Positions 1 through 11,339 of a stretch of DNA of 64,000 nt are shown piece by piece. The DNA is taken from contig NW_026251790.1 in NCBI RefSeq assembly GCF_025024155.1, positions 1 through 64,000 of the forward strand, read 5' to 3'. The notes under the pieces are model-generated. The model was not told where the DNA came from and made no database searches. It worked only from the letters and a program-made list of their open reading frames with translations. Positions within the stretch are counted from its first letter, which is position 1; the number at the start of each line of letters is the position of its first letter. A program made the translations under genes and the position numbers. The stretch is from Gamsiella multidivaricata. Taxonomy: Eukaryota > Mortierellomycota > Mortierellomycetes > Mortierellales > Mortierellaceae.

Positions 1-1594
1 TTTTGGTGGGGCAAAGGGTGGTGTCAAACTCAACCCCAAGGCGTACACGTCTTCTCAACTCGAAACCATCACCCGTCGATACACTATGGAGCTCTGCCAA
101 AAGAACTTTATCGGACCTGGTCTGGATGTACCCGCCCCTGATGTTGGAACTGGCGCCCGAGAGATGTCCTGGATCATGGACACCTATCGCCAATTCAACC
201 CACAGGATGTGAACGCCGCAGGATGTGTCACCGGCAAACCTATCTCACAGGGAGGCGTCCGTGGTCGTAACGAAGCCACGGGCTTGGGAGTTTACTATGG
301 TGTTCGCGAGTTTCTGCGGTTCCCGGAAGTGCAGAAGATGACAGGGTTAACGGGTGAGATCGCTGGCAAGACGGTGATTGTGCAGGGATTTGGTAATGTC
401 GGCTACTGGGCTGCAAAGTTTTTCCACAAGAATGGGTACGTCCTCCTTTTAAGGCACCGGATCGTGTATGTGCGTGTGTGTGTATCCTGTTTGCCAGTTC
501 TCTAACGCAAGCTTCTATGTCCCACCATAACACTAATATAGTGCTAAGGTTATCGGCATTGGGGAACACGACGTCGCGGCTTATGATCCCCGGGGCCTTG
601 ATGTCGACGCAATCTTCAAGCACCGTGCCGAGAAGGGATCCTTCCGCGGATTTGGCAATGCCGAGATGATCGAGGAATCCACCAAGGTGTTGGAACGCGA
701 GTGCGATATCTTGATTCCTGCAGCCCTTGAGCGCCAGATTGGTCTCAAGAACGTGAAAGGAATCAAGGCTAAAGTCATCGGTGAAGCCGCTAACGGCCCC
801 ATTACCCCTGATGCGCACGACTATCTCGTCTCCCAGGGTACAGTTGTCATCCCCGACCTGCTATTGAACGCTGGAGGTGTCACGGTCTCGTACTTCGAGG
901 TAAACAAACCAAAAATAGAGCATTGGTGGCAAACAATGTTCTTCCGGGACAAAGGATGATATCATCGAGACTTGGATCTAGCGTGGATTGCAACGACGAT
1001 AGATGGAGGAGCGACAATAACCGGACACACAGCAGAGCTAAGCACAGCAATAATGCATGGGCGAAATGTTTACAATTCATGAATATTAGCTGATGCCATC
1101 GATGACGCTGCATTTGCTCGCCACATGGCAGAAGTGAAGCAAAGACACAGGGATTCGCCACAGGGATTCGCCACAGGGATAGCGCGACATATTTGATTGG
1201 AGCTTAGCGGCTCTCTAAGGAAAGAGCGATTCCCCTCTCTAACCAGCGTCCATTATTTACAATTTCACTTCAATAGTGGTTGAAGAACTTGTCGCATGTT
1301 CGTTTCGGCCGCATGTCTCGTAAATGGGAGGAAGCAGGCAAGAGCAAGCTGCTAGCGCTTGTGGAGGAGAACGCCGGTCGCAAATTGACTACAAAAGAAC
1401 GTCGCGCAGTCATCCACGGAGCTGAGGAGCACGAGCTCGTCTACTCGGGTCTCGAGGACACTATGATCGACGCCTGTGAAGAGACGCGTACCACGGCTGC
1501 AGCCAAGGACACCGACTTCCGTACCGCAGCGTTCATCAACGCTATCCAGAAGATCTCAACCGTCACCACCCAGTCTGGACAAATGTTCCTTTAA
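1..1594 (+). CDS. Glutamate dehydrogenase, GLUD1 type (5' truncated)
   Basis: Interconverts glutamate and 2-oxoglutarate with NAD(P); the animal relatives are mitochondrial hexamers. The gene enters the window already open, so the N-terminus is missing. Exons are 2-435, 542-899 and 1277-1594, and the frame closes across both introns (106 and 377 bp). The fragment starts at the catalytic-lysine stretch FGGAKGGVK, then shows the substrate region [13 protein letters not shown], the Rossmann motif VQGFGNVG and the downstream NGPITPDA element. The last exon starts [12 protein letters not shown], continues into an antenna-like helix and a pivot helix ([12 protein letters not shown]), and ends SGQMFL. 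This layout matches animal GLUD1 rather than the large NAD-GDH or yeast NADP-GDH. The antenna looks about ten residues shorter than in mammals. Intron 2 contains a 15 bp direct repeat near 1149-1180. Family is certain; cofactor preference is not visible. Confidence 0.93.
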
Positions 1595-1976
1595 ACTACT
1601 ATCATATTCCACATAATGATTTTGTCCTCAGCATCGTTTTTCTCCATTCCCTCACTCGCAGCATTTTGTTGTATGATAGAGCTTATATCTACGTCGTCAC
1701 ACATTTTACAAAGACTAATATTTGGAGCAACGCAATGTGGGGAAATGGGCCGTTCCTCGCGCTCAAAAAAAATGTATTTTTTTCTTTTTTGCATAGTTTA
1801 CAAATGACAAAGCAATCAAGATAACTTGTATTAACAAACGAGGAGAGGGAAGGTCAAGAGGAAAGAGAAAGAAAGTTGGGTAAATGCGAAAGCGGGAAAG
1901 AGGGAGAAAGAGAGGAGAACAAAGATAAGATCCAGTTTTTGGAAATGATCTCGTAGGGTCTGGTTCGATCTTTCCG
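1595..1976. other. Convergent 3' UTR interval
   Basis: This gap separates the stop codons of the glutamate dehydrogenase and KH-protein genes, which face each other. It is A/T-rich with poly-A and poly-T stretches and a purine-rich run at about 1840-1925. No gene is visible. It probably holds both 3' UTRs and polyadenylation signals. Confidence 0.6.
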
Positions 1977-3823
1977 TTACTCCTCGTCCTCCTCAGGGAT
2001 ATGGTCGCCAGACATGTTCAAACGCTTGTCCTTCTCCACCTCAAGCTGACCGTAGAGCAGGTACAAAGCCTTCTCGTTGGCTTCCAAAGTACCGACAATC
2101 GTGAACATGCGCTCGCCAGTCTCATCGTGGGGGGTCTTGGCAATCGAGATGCGTGAGCCAGACAGACGACGGATTTCCGAGATCTTTGAGCCGCCCTTTC
2201 CAATGATACATCCGACCATGTCGGCGGGGATCGAGATTTCCTGAGTGCGAAGATTGGCATTGTTCTGGCCAAAGGCGGGCTCAGGACGAGGGCGGTACTG
2301 AGAGTCTTCACGAGGGCGAGTAAAGTCCGATCCGTTTCCAGTGCGCGACGTGTAGTTGGTGCGGGTTCCAGTCGTGGGGGCTCCGGCAGTGTAGCTGGGT
2401 CCAGCGCCGGGAACACGGGGAGCCGCAGGGTTGTAGAGGACGGTGCCGACGCCACGCTCCCAGTCGTCAACAAGGCACTTGCCGATTTCGTAAATGGCGA
2501 TGCGGATGGCCTCAATAGTTCCCTGGACCTCAACAACACGCTCGGTCGACTGAGGGAGCATCTCTTTGGAGGCAACCATGCGAGCCGAGGAAGTGTCCTG
2601 AATGTGTTTGATCTTCAATCCTTGACGACCGATGATAGTGCCCATCAAGTTGTGCGAGATCAACAGACGGACGGACGAGGTCTGGGCGACAGGACGGAGA
2701 GAGTTGACGGGAGTTCCTGGGGGCGAGGAAGTGATGGGGTTGTCCAACAACGTCTGAGCGATCAGCGAGAAGGCCTAGAGAGTCGTATAGAGTATATCCG
2801 TATAAGAACAATGAAAGTTATATGTTATTGAAAGTTTTTTTTTCGACATGGAGCAGCGTAAACAGACAGAGCTGCTGTGTGCTAAAGACTGTATGCACCA
2901 AAGCTCCAGACAGTGTAGACAGCGCCAGAGCATTAAACCAAGAAAGAAGCCCGGATGCTGGTTCCTCCGGAGAGCAAGACCATCCTCGATACGTTATAAC
3001 CCTCCGCGGGTTTTATGCAAAAAATAAACCCAGCAGAACCAGCCTCTTCTTGTTCCTATTCTTTGTTTCCTTTGCAGCTGAGATCCACGATTTAATTAAG
3101 AGGGACAACCTAGAATAGAAGAATGGCGCACTCTCATATAGCTGCGACTTGACCGACCGCATTCTTCGTCCAAGTCCCCGACCTTCAATCGATGATCGCC
3201 TCCATCCAATATACCCCCCACATCCTAACCTCCTCTTCCGAATGGCCTCATTCGTGACAACGTGCTGGCTATCATGTATTCCAGTCCCGGTGAAATGAAG
3301 TAGAAACATTGCCGCGAAACCCAAAGCCACAACCGCACCATGCCTGCTATCCATCCTCTCATCCAGCTGGCTGTACCAGAACCATTCCGTCTCCGGGCAG
3401 AAAGAACAAAGTCGATAGCCGTTGTGGTCATCCTGTTGAAGGCAATTGAACTGGAGCGAACCCGAAAACAAAGTGGTAAAGAAGGGCCATTGATTCCTGA
3501 TGAGTAGTATGCATCTTGTCAATTACCTTAGCGACACCCTCGATAGTGCCGGTGACCGTCAGAACACGATCGTGGACGCCCTGAACAACCTTGGAGACGC
3601 CAGCCTTGACGCCGGTCTGATCACGAAGATCGGCGACGTTCTTGCCAGCCTTGCCGATGATGACGCCAGCCTCCTTGGTCGAGACCAGAGCACGAAGAGT
3701 GAGGGGGGCATCGACATCAAGACCCTCGCCCTCCTTGAGCTCGTGATCGTCGTACTGGGCCTCGTACAGAGAGTTGTTGTTGGCCGAGACGGCGAGGTCG
3801 TTAGAGTCCTGAGCAAGAGACAT
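1977..3823 (-). CDS. Three-KH-domain RNA-binding protein (Rnc1/PCBP-like)
   Basis: Predicted single-stranded RNA binder of 364 residues. Exon 1 runs 3823-3527 (99 codons) and exon 2 runs 2774-1977, joined across a 752 bp phase-0 intron that splits the end of the first KH fold. KH1 has the GXXG loop GKAG (about residue 57), KH2 has GRQG (about 148) and KH3 has GKGG (about 291). A linker rich in Gly, Thr and Arg lies between KH2 and KH3, and the tail is acidic (PEEDEE). Size and spacing fit fungal Rnc1/Pbp2 proteins and animal PCBP/hnRNP K, which control mRNA stability and translation; a specific target cannot be read from sequence. The start codon lies 265 bp from that of the divergent PCC1 gene, so they may share a promoter. 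Confidence 0.9.
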
Positions 3824-4088
3824 GGCTAGGAAAAGTGGAACTGGATGAGGGCGGGGAGTGAGAGGAGGGGAAGATGGAGATGGAGGATGAGGAAGAGCGG
3901 AAAGAGGGAAGCGGGAAGGGATGGAGCGGACGGAGGGAGAGAAAGAGACAAGGGGGAAGAGGGGGATGGAGTAGAAAGGTGATAAAAAAAATTGCGTGCG
4001 CTGAAGCGTTGTTTTCTTTTCTAGTCGCTCCATTCAAGGCCAGAGAGTTTACGGACAAGCCACATCGACAGGAGACCAGTACGCAGGC
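3824..4088. promoter_or_regulatory. Divergent promoter, KH protein / PCC1
   Basis: 265 bp between two start codons that point away from each other. The KH-protein side is strongly purine-rich on the plus strand (about 3840-3970), meaning its transcript leader is C/T-rich. This is the same pyrimidine-rich leader seen before several other starts in the window. No clear TATA box was seen. Confidence 0.55.
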
Positions 4089-4996
4089 ATGTCTCGCCAA
4101 GCCAACCAACCATCCACAACAACAGGTGCCATGGCCGCAACAGCACTGAACGAGCGTCTGTAAGTCAGCGAAGCAGCTACCAAGATTGCACCTAGAGATG
4201 GCAACAATACATTCAGAAGTGGAAGCAACAGGAGCAGAGGATGGGCCCATCACACTTTTTGCTTGGGCGTGCAATAAGCAGGACTACAAGCGGAGCACTT
4301 GGCCCTCACACCAGCCAGCAGCGAGGGGAGTCGTTATGTGGAAAGCAACTTCAGGAAAGTTGCAGTCGATGCTCACGGAATCGAATCCACGCCTGCACTA
4401 TTTTAATGCCCGTCTCCTATCGAATAAACATTCGTTTCCGAATGGATTCTACTGAAGGATATCAGGCTCTATGCAGAAGGAATCTCAGGACATGAGGACA
4501 GAGGCGCTTTGGTATCAAAGAAAAAAGAACTTCGTTATCGAAGATCCGACATTCACGCTGCTAATCGTAATGTATATGGACTTATAAATAAATAGGACGC
4601 TACAGATCCCATTCCCGTCATCAAGACTGGCCAAAATCGCAGCAGACGTGCTGGATGTGGACAAGGATCTGAAGCCAGAGGTCTCACAGCGTATTATCAG
4701 CACTCAGGAACACATCTTGACCATGTAAGCGAGGAAATTTACCATCATGTCGCGAAATAATCTTATACTTATGTCCTTGCGTATGAGCTGTGCGGACCAA
4801 ATGCATCTTTTCTAGTAAAAACGCGTTTAACGAATTTGTTTCTTTGTTCATTGATCCTATGATCCTATGTTCTAGTGATTTTCAAACGTCGACATTGAAG
4901 CTGCTGAGGACAGTGGTTAACTCTTCACTGGAAATGGTACAGATGGTCGTCAATACAATGGGATCGTTTGATACAGAAGAACAGGATGAGGCATAG
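4089..4996 (+). CDS. PCC1: KEOPS/EKC complex subunit Pcc1 (LAGE3 family)
   Basis: 106-residue subunit of the KEOPS complex, which makes the t6A modification of tRNAs reading ANN codons; Pcc1 is the small dimerisation subunit. Exons are 4089-4159, 4596-4724 and 4876-4996, with phases 2 and 2 that rejoin cleanly. The diagnostic strand TLQIPFPSSRLAKIA is followed by the helix and strand region VLDVDKDLKPE, then DFQTSTLKLLRTVVNSSLEM, which matches the C-terminal helix pair of LAGE3 and Pcc1. The start at 4089 adds about 24 polar residues before the conserved fold, so a later start is unlikely: the first ATG-containing exon supplies only this tail and the next exon opens directly in the fold. Length is typical. 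The introns (436 and 151 bp) hide the gene from simple ORF scans. Confidence 0.92.
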
Positions 4997-5107
4997 AGAT
5001 TGCTTTACCAGCTTTGTACAATATATACGCATACGAATAAAGCAATGGGCATGAGGCCAAATGCGATAAATACATGCCGCAGGGTCTGTAATTTAGCGGC
5101 CCCCTCC

Positions 5108-5130
5108 AAAAAAAAAAAAAAAAAAAAAAA
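5108..5130. repeat. Poly-A tract (A23)
   Basis: Uninterrupted run of 23 adenines, about 110 bp after the PCC1 stop codon. Confidence 0.9.
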
Positions 5131-5419
5131 GAGAAGGCGATTCGGCAACAGATATGCACCCAGGCACGTGAAGGAACAAAAAAGAACCCCATAATATGAT
5201 GGTTAAAGAGAGATGGCTAGGAGAACGGCGTATTGTTTGTGTTTGTTTGTGCGTTTGTGTCCATTCGCGATGAAAGAGACTTCGGCCAGAAAAGGCAATT
5301 GGCGGACCTGTGATATCCATAAATGGAACTGGCAGGAATTGGATGGCCCTGGTCGTGTGCCTGGATGCGTGAGCCCTCTTTTTGACGAGCAATTGGGTCT
5401 CCTTCATCTCCATCACCCC

Positions 5420-5503
5420 ATCGATATCGCCTCCATCCCTCCATCGACACCGCCTCCATCCCTCCACTCATATAGCCTCTATCCCTCCATAGATATCGCC
5501 TCA
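5420..5503. repeat. Imperfect minisatellite, about 24 bp unit
   Basis: Roughly four degenerate copies of a unit containing ATCCCTCCATCGA and GCCTC, located upstream of the membrane-protein gene. It gives spurious open frames on both strands. Confidence 0.7.
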
Positions 5504-5712
5504 TGGGAAGAAGGAAGTAGAAGGAGGCTAAGGATGTATAGTAAAACTAGTGCAGATCTGTCCTTATATTTTGTCTTTCTCATCCCTTTCTCTCCTTTCA
5601 TTTAAAGTGCGTTCACCACCATTCTCCTTTTCCTTCTTTTCTTCCACCTCTTCGAGAAAGGTTTTTCTTTTCCTCACAAAGCCGTTTTACTGCCCACACC
5701 CCCACGCCAACA

Positions 5713-6699
5713 ATGTTGTCTCTACTCTCAAAGCTCGCTCCAACCATCCCGCCATCGCAATCACCATCGCCATCACCGTCGCGATACCGATTCCCAAGAT
5801 CCCTCTCTACTTTAACTCTCCTCCTCTCCTGCCTTGCTGCCTTTCTCTGTCCTATAACCGCTCAATCCACAAACACTATTTCCCTCTCGTTTTTGGACAA
5901 AATTGGCGCACAGCTAGGACAGCCGCAAACCATCACACTCGCCTCATGTGTCGCCCTTGACACCTCATCTTTCCTTGGTAGTCCTACCCAGGGCAACTAT
6001 GCCTCTGTGTCCGCGTCCGATCCCTATGCAGCAATGAACCTCTACATTGACCCCTACTGTCAGGTGCTCGCTTCCAGTGCAGTCGGTATGTGGAACAACA
6101 CCACCCCGGTAGCCAACGTTGCAGGTATTCGCTGGGAAGGCACCGCGCCCTCCACAGACCCGCCTGGCACACTGAGACGCACAGGTTTTCCGCCAGGAAC
6201 GGCGGAGCAGGCACCAGTGAGTACTCATCACAGTTCAGGCAAGGCCGATCAGTTTGTGATGGACCCTTCGAAGGGCAAAGTCGTCGTCGCACTAGTCTCG
6301 GTCGTGTTAGTAGTCGGTATCGTCATTGGCCTGTGCCTGGTCTACAGGGCTGCACAGTATGTTCCCCCACCCAAGGAATACAGTGCCGCACCCCTTTCTG
6401 GTGCTCTCCTCGGGGAGAAGAAAGTCAAGAGGAAACAGGCTTATTACAAGAAACCGTCAAAGGAAGATCAGACTTTGCTCGCTAATGAATCCATGGTAGA
6501 GAATCGTGGCCGGTCAAGGCTATCGGTTCAACAACAGCAAAGGCGCTCCAGAGGAGAACTTCCGTACACGGGTTCGGTCCTGATTGATATCATACAGGGC
6601 GATATGTATCGTCCGTGCCAGATCAACCCACCTTCAATTTCACAGCAGGCAGGAGGACGAGTAGGCGAGGTGGTGGTTCCTATGCACCAGCTGGGCTGA
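5713..6699 (+). CDS. Putative single-pass membrane protein, function unknown
   Basis: Single-exon gene for 328 residues, not assigned to a family. The N-terminus has a Ser/Pro-rich stretch, then a hydrophobic signal-like segment (about 31-50, ending ITAQS). The following outside region has three cysteines (near residues 79, 115 and 40 in the signal) and possible N-glycosylation sites such as NNTT. A clear membrane helix spans about 189-211, followed at once by Tyr and Arg. The cytoplasmic part is basic (GEKKVKRKQAYYKK) and has a Gln/Arg-rich patch. The layout (signal, modest ectodomain, one helix, basic tail) resembles fungal surface sensors or anchored wall proteins, but no WSC or other known domain is visible. 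The start follows a long pyrimidine-rich leader. A possible AATAAA lies shortly after the stop. Confidence 0.75.
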   Translation: MLSLLSKLAPTIPPSQSPSPSPSRYRFPRSLSTLTLLLSCLAAFLCPITAQSTNTISLSFLDKIGAQLGQPQTITLASCVALDTSSFLGSPTQGNYASVSASDPYAAMNLYIDPYCQVLASSAVGMWNNTTPVANVAGIRWEGTAPSTDPPGTLRRTGFPPGTAEQAPVSTHHSSGKADQFVMDPSKGKVVVALVSVVLVVGIVIGLCLVYRAAQYVPPPKEYSAAPLSGALLGEKKVKRKQAYYKKPSKEDQTLLANESMVENRGRSRLSVQQQQRRSRGELPYTGSVLIDIIQGDMYRPCQINPPSISQQAGGRVGEVVVPMHQLG

Positions 6700-7012
6700 T
6701 GAACGTTTTCCGCGCGCCAGTGAGACCTATTGCAATAAACGCCGCCCCTTAGTGTCGTGCTCTCGTCCGTAGTCCAGCTTTCCATGTTCTTTCATATATG
6801 TTTTACACGTATCCCTTCATCTTCGGCATTGTAATAATGCAAGTAAAAATAACAATGCAAACAAACAGCCCCTATTGAGTTATCTCAGGCCGTTCCACAG
6901 CCCTGTGGCACGTATGTTCCAGGGATAACACAAAAGCATGCATGATCGATACGCTGCTGTCTCTATGAGCGCGACCTTTTTTTATTATTATTATTATGCG
7001 CCTCCTGAATCT
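6700..7012. other. Convergent 3' UTR interval
   Basis: Gap between two genes that face each other. It contains an AATAAA-like signal at about 6733 and a run of TTA repeats near 6979-6997. No gene is seen. Confidence 0.6.
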
Positions 7013-9374
7013 CTAATCCGTGTTGTCGCTCTTGTGGTGTCGACCCATGGTTCCAAGAGCCTCGTAGTCTCCGGACCCAAGGGCGTTTTGCTGTAGCTTC
7101 TTGACCTTTTCGTAGTTCTACGTAAAGAAAGTCAGATTTATGGTTAGCGGAAGATTACCAGATAAGACTCGATCTGCGTGCAAACGTAATGGAGGGTTCC
7201 GCTTACATAGGCCATAATACCCCCAATCGAGACCAGCAACCTGTAAACGAGAAGCAAGAAATCGTCAGATCAACGCCTAACGATACATATCCACATCAAT
7301 AACGTCAACAAGGAGACGTACCCAAGAAGATTCACGAATGTCAACCGGTCGCCAAAGATCAGCATGCTTAGCGAGATCACCACAATCTCTTTGCTGATGC
7401 CTGCGACCGAGAGCGTTACCGTCCCCGTGTTCTTGATCAGCTTGAACTCTGCAACCGTCATAGCGAACGCTAGGAACCCACCTCCACCGACCATCATCAT
7501 GATGAACACGCCTGACCGGAAATCATCAAAAAACTCAGACGACGCAAACTGAACGAAAGGGTCCTCGATCACCAGGGACAAGAGCGACATAATCGCAAAC
7601 ATGATCGGGCTAATATAGTACAGTGTTGCCACTGGGTTGTCCATTCCAAGCTGATCCTTCTGCAACAACATTTGTGTGAGCGACCAGCGAAGTCCCGACA
7701 TGACCGCTGCAAAGAGAACGAGAATAAAGCCCGTCATGTCGAACTGGGTCTCGCCTGCGACTGTGAGGATGACGCCGATGACAATGACTCCGATGATGAG
7801 GATAAGGCTCATACGGGGCTTTTCGAGTCGAAAAAAGAATGCAAATATGAGCACCCAGATCGGTGTACTTGACTTGATCTATTGATTCATGACGAGGATA
7901 ACGGCCACTTAATGTAGTTCGCGCAAAGTAGTGCATGCGCTATGACGGCAATTGAATCATGTCAGTCCTGTGGGCGGCTCTTACCATGGTATAAAACGAA
8001 AGAGTAATGTACATCAACGAAGCATTTGCCATGCAAATTTCCAGCGCGGCTGCGACTGCACAGGGTACCTAATGATAGTGATAATGTACAACCAGATCGG
8101 ATCAAATTCTATAGCGAGTAAAATGACATTGGTGAAGTCCTGTTCAATATAATTGATTTCCCTCCCATGCCATATGCTTAGAGATTCGGCGGTAGTGAGG
8201 GTCTCAGTTCCTTTGAAGTCCTGTCTCGCATTGTACCATTGCCACCAGATTCGTCACGTATGTGTACCAGAGATGCTTACCACTTGAGTAACATAGCTGT
8301 GCATTGTGATCCTGCCTCCTCTACCGGACCGTGTTGCATCGAAATCATCAGGGAAAAAGTGCATCAAACAGGCTGTGATCACAAAATGCAGGCCCGCGTG
8401 AATCGACGACACAAAGAGCGGCAAGTTGAAATTCCAGTTGTTCTTGCCCATCAAGTTCTAAGGAATCCAAGAGAATGCAGCAAAGCTAAGGCTAACATGC
8501 AGATCGGCGAAAGAGCCTCAAACAGACCTTGAGCGTTGTCCACATGCGCCATATTCTCATATTCATATCTATGACTGTATCTTACTTTGTTGTAGATCGA
8601 CAGGGCTGTGCTGAAAAAATACCAGGCTGCAATGTAGCTGAGGTTAGAAGCAATGTTTGCCGCAACACGCTTCTTGGGCATCACGATCTGGGGAAGTGAG
8701 GACGAGGACCTTCCGATGTTGATAAAGACATTGGGCGTTTGGTTCTTGAAACCGCCATTGCCACCCTTGTCGCTGTTAACACTGCCGGATTCGCTCTTGA
8801 AAGACGACATGCGCATCAGTGGTAAATGCTTCGAGGCCTCTGTCGTGCTGGCTGACGAGTTTGAAGGCGGGGCATTGGAAGACGATACTGGAGGATATCG
8901 AAAGTGACGGGCAGAGTTGCTGGTTGGTGAGGCAGGGCTACCTGGTCCCCCAGCAAGGCCAAGTGATGAGGCCAGAATTAATCCCAACTGCGTTCGGGCT
9001 GCACCCGCCGAACCAGGCGGGGTACTCCGTGCCGATGTATGTATGCTGGGATGAGAAGGGATGGATATAGCCGTGCCTGTCAATCCTGAGACTGGTGTGG
9101 AAGAGTATAGGCTGGTGGGCAACACTGGGGACCCCACTGCACCACCAGCCTGTGTAGGTTCGAGGGTGTCAAGCTCAGAGTCGGTCTTCTTGCTATGCTG
9201 GATACTGATGCGTTTGAATGACTTCTCTGGAGACGAGGTTGTGGGCGAAGAGATGTAGCTGTTGGCGATGCTACTGCTAGGGGATAAGGATGTTTGAAGT
9301 CGAGGTAGAGACGATGATTTTAGGATCTGCTGGGAGAGGCGACGTGCAAGTGTGGTGTCTCTTGCCTCGCGCAT
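7013..9374 (-). CDS. SLC35C2-like nucleotide-sugar/triose-phosphate transporter
   Basis: Multi-pass carrier of the TPT (drug/metabolite) superfamily, 581 residues, expected in Golgi or ER membranes. Exons on the minus strand are 9374-8586, 8457-8281, 8068-7985, 7878-7322, 7240-7207 and 7117-7013; all phases rejoin. The conserved order is STALSIYNK, FNLPLFVSSIHA, PCAVAAALEICMANASLMYI, then SFYTM joined to IKSSTPIWVLIFAF, GLRWSLTQMLLQK, SVAGISKEI and a closing NLLG helix. GLRWSLTQMLLQK and the KSS motif place it with SLC35C2 rather than with GDP-fucose or UDP-sugar carriers. About 230 N-terminal residues are Ser/Thr/Pro-rich and probably disordered. An apparent extra open stretch in intron 2 was rejected because skipping it gives an ungapped match to the family. 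The transported substrate is unknown. Confidence 0.88.
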
Positions 9375-10855
9375 GGTCAGCAGAAGAGAATGTGGAAGGG
9401 AAGTGGGAGGTGGAACGCTAACTGGCCAAGTGTGTAGATCCAAGGAGCTTAACAACGATGAAGGGGTCAGTTAGATGCGTTAAGGAATCTGATGGGATGT
9501 AAGTATTGAAAGAATGAGTAGCGAGAGCGAAGGGGTTTGCAATGTCAAGAAAAAGTGATGTGTGATCCCATCCTAGCCCACAAAGATGACGACCAACCCC
9601 TGGAAGTGTTCTCTTGTGCTCTCGCCCGCACTCTAACTCCCATTCCATCATCAACCTCAATTGTGTTCTTCATCAAAGTCAAGAGAATGTATGTACCTGA
9701 ATCAGCCTTGCCCCTGTTTGACCATAGTTAGACTAAATCCATTGAGATGTGAATCGATCGTATCATGAGCTGGAATCGCACCAGAGGAGTGAACACCGAT
9801 CTTGCGAGCTTTTAAGCTGAAACTAATAAGGTTCTACCACTCAGACGTTGTAGAGCCTAGCCAATTTGAGTCTATCGGCATTCCTGGTGAAACGATACCT
9901 GAGATGTATTAACCTTCTGACCCGGCATCCATCATGGTCATAGCAAAGGTATGCGTTGGCAAATTCAACGAGGGCTTGATAAACATCTCATTCAGGTATT
10001 AATGGTCAAGAGTAGGATGATTGAAAGAAATGTATAGGAGCCTGGGTCAGTGTAAGACATGCGACTTATCCACGTACTTTGTGTTCTAACAGTTTTGTTG
10101 AATTCCCATCCCAAGACCGTATCTCATTCAGGTTTATTCCGATGCATTATATCGATTCGTGGCTTTACCATGCATGTATAAGATATCGCACAACAGGTAG
10201 ATACGTACGAGAGATGGTAATGGTAGAACATGAGCTTGGCGATGCAGGTGTGTATTTTAAACAGCCCATCGCTTCTAGCGCCTCAGTACAGAATGGTCAC
10301 TGCTGCAGTAATTATTGAGTGATAATGTCTAGTGCTAGGCAGTCAAGGACGTTCACGCATTGCAGCCCGGACAGATGACGTGAAACAGCGGTTTAGGCAG
10401 CAACCTCCAAGGAAAAGTATACAGTCGGGAAATGGACTGCAATAGCCCAGGTAGCTCATGCATGGCTCTTCCATCCAGTAATCCAGTATTTCGTCAGGTT
10501 GGGCTGAATGGCTGACATAGTGTTGCTGTGTGCACGCTTCTAGGTGCTTATCTATCGGTCTTGTTTCCTTGGGCCTTAGAGTCGGAAGAGTGTTGCAGAG
10601 TATTGATGCCGCACCACGCCGCACAGTCTCGACCACTCGCATGCGTCAAGCGGCACACTTGGGTGGCACACTTGAGCAGCAGGAAACTGAAGGGTGTGAT
10701 GGCAGAGTTCTCCCGTAGCCGCGAGGGCTGCAGAAGGACGCCCTGGATACTGTTGACACAAGTGTTCTGGATACTTTCAACAGGAGCAAAGGTCAGGGAG
10801 GCCTTGTGGGGCGAGACGATGGAGCTGGAGATGGAGTTCGTCACTCCACTGTTCC
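9375..10855. other. Gene-poor interval
   Basis: About 1.5 kb with no gene I can support. The first few hundred bases are the likely promoter of the SLC35C2-like gene. The open frames at 10528-10880 on both strands show no recognisable domain and may be upstream debris of the decayed frame that follows. Confidence 0.5.
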
Positions 10856-11339
10856 GTGACTGATGAAGCGCCACTTGCACATGAGGTTTTCAATGATGCA
10901 GAGGACTTGGCCGCGCTCGAGGAGGCTGACAAGAAGGGCGAAACTGACAAGAAGGGCAAGGCCGACAAGAAGGGCGAGGCCGATGGTGCACACCTAGTCT
11001 TGGCCGAGTGGCAACAAGAAGAGATAGATCGGTTCGTGGTGTCCTCGGAGGAACAAAAGGAGGAGAGAGAAGAGAGGGCGCTGTGGAGCAACTTTCGCAG
11101 GAGGCTGCACTCGGCGATATTGCCTCCCTCCATTCTTCATGAGCACCACGACCAGCAGCTTCCAGTGGACCACTCCGAGTCCGACTATACTGTCAAGATT
11201 TAGGACGCCCTCCTGGACCAGCTCGTGCAGCCTGGTGCAGCAGCAGCAATGCCATCGGACCCACTCCAGATTGCAATATTGCACCTCCTCGTCTTGTTGC
11301 AAAGTGAACGGCCCGAGGACAGTGAGACGGGCGGAAACT
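10856..11339 (+). pseudogene. Decayed reading frame with DKKG repeats
   Basis: A frame that looks protein-like but is broken. It has no ATG start: the first open codon is GTG in an upstream-open frame. It reads acidic sequence with three copies of a DKKG unit (10931-10980), then a helical Glu/Arg-rich segment. It meets an in-frame TAG at 11201-11203 and then reads on openly for about 45 more codons (DALLDQLVQPGAAAAMPSD and a Leu-rich helix) to TGA at about 11339. Codon choice and amphipathic character continue across the TAG, which suggests a former gene rather than noise. No family was recognised. Possible upstream parts lie in another frame at 10528-10863. It could instead be a fragment of a multi-exon gene whose introns I could not place. 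Confidence 0.3.

Larger units (their letters stand above)
4997..5712. other. Intergenic region with poly-A tract and minisatellite
   Basis: No supported gene. It holds the PCC1 3' UTR, an A23 run at 5108-5130, an imperfect minisatellite at about 5420-5503, and a C/T-rich leader running up to the start codon at 5713. Confidence 0.6.

Noticed and set aside
240..818. 192-codon minus-strand frame opposite glutamate dehydrogenase
   Set aside because: It lies antisense to exons that encode a highly conserved enzyme and spans their intron.
8082..8274. Possible extra exon in intron 2 of the SLC35C2-like gene
   Set aside because: It needs a weak donor and inserts about 30 unrelated residues. Direct joining of 8281 to 8068 gives an ungapped family match.
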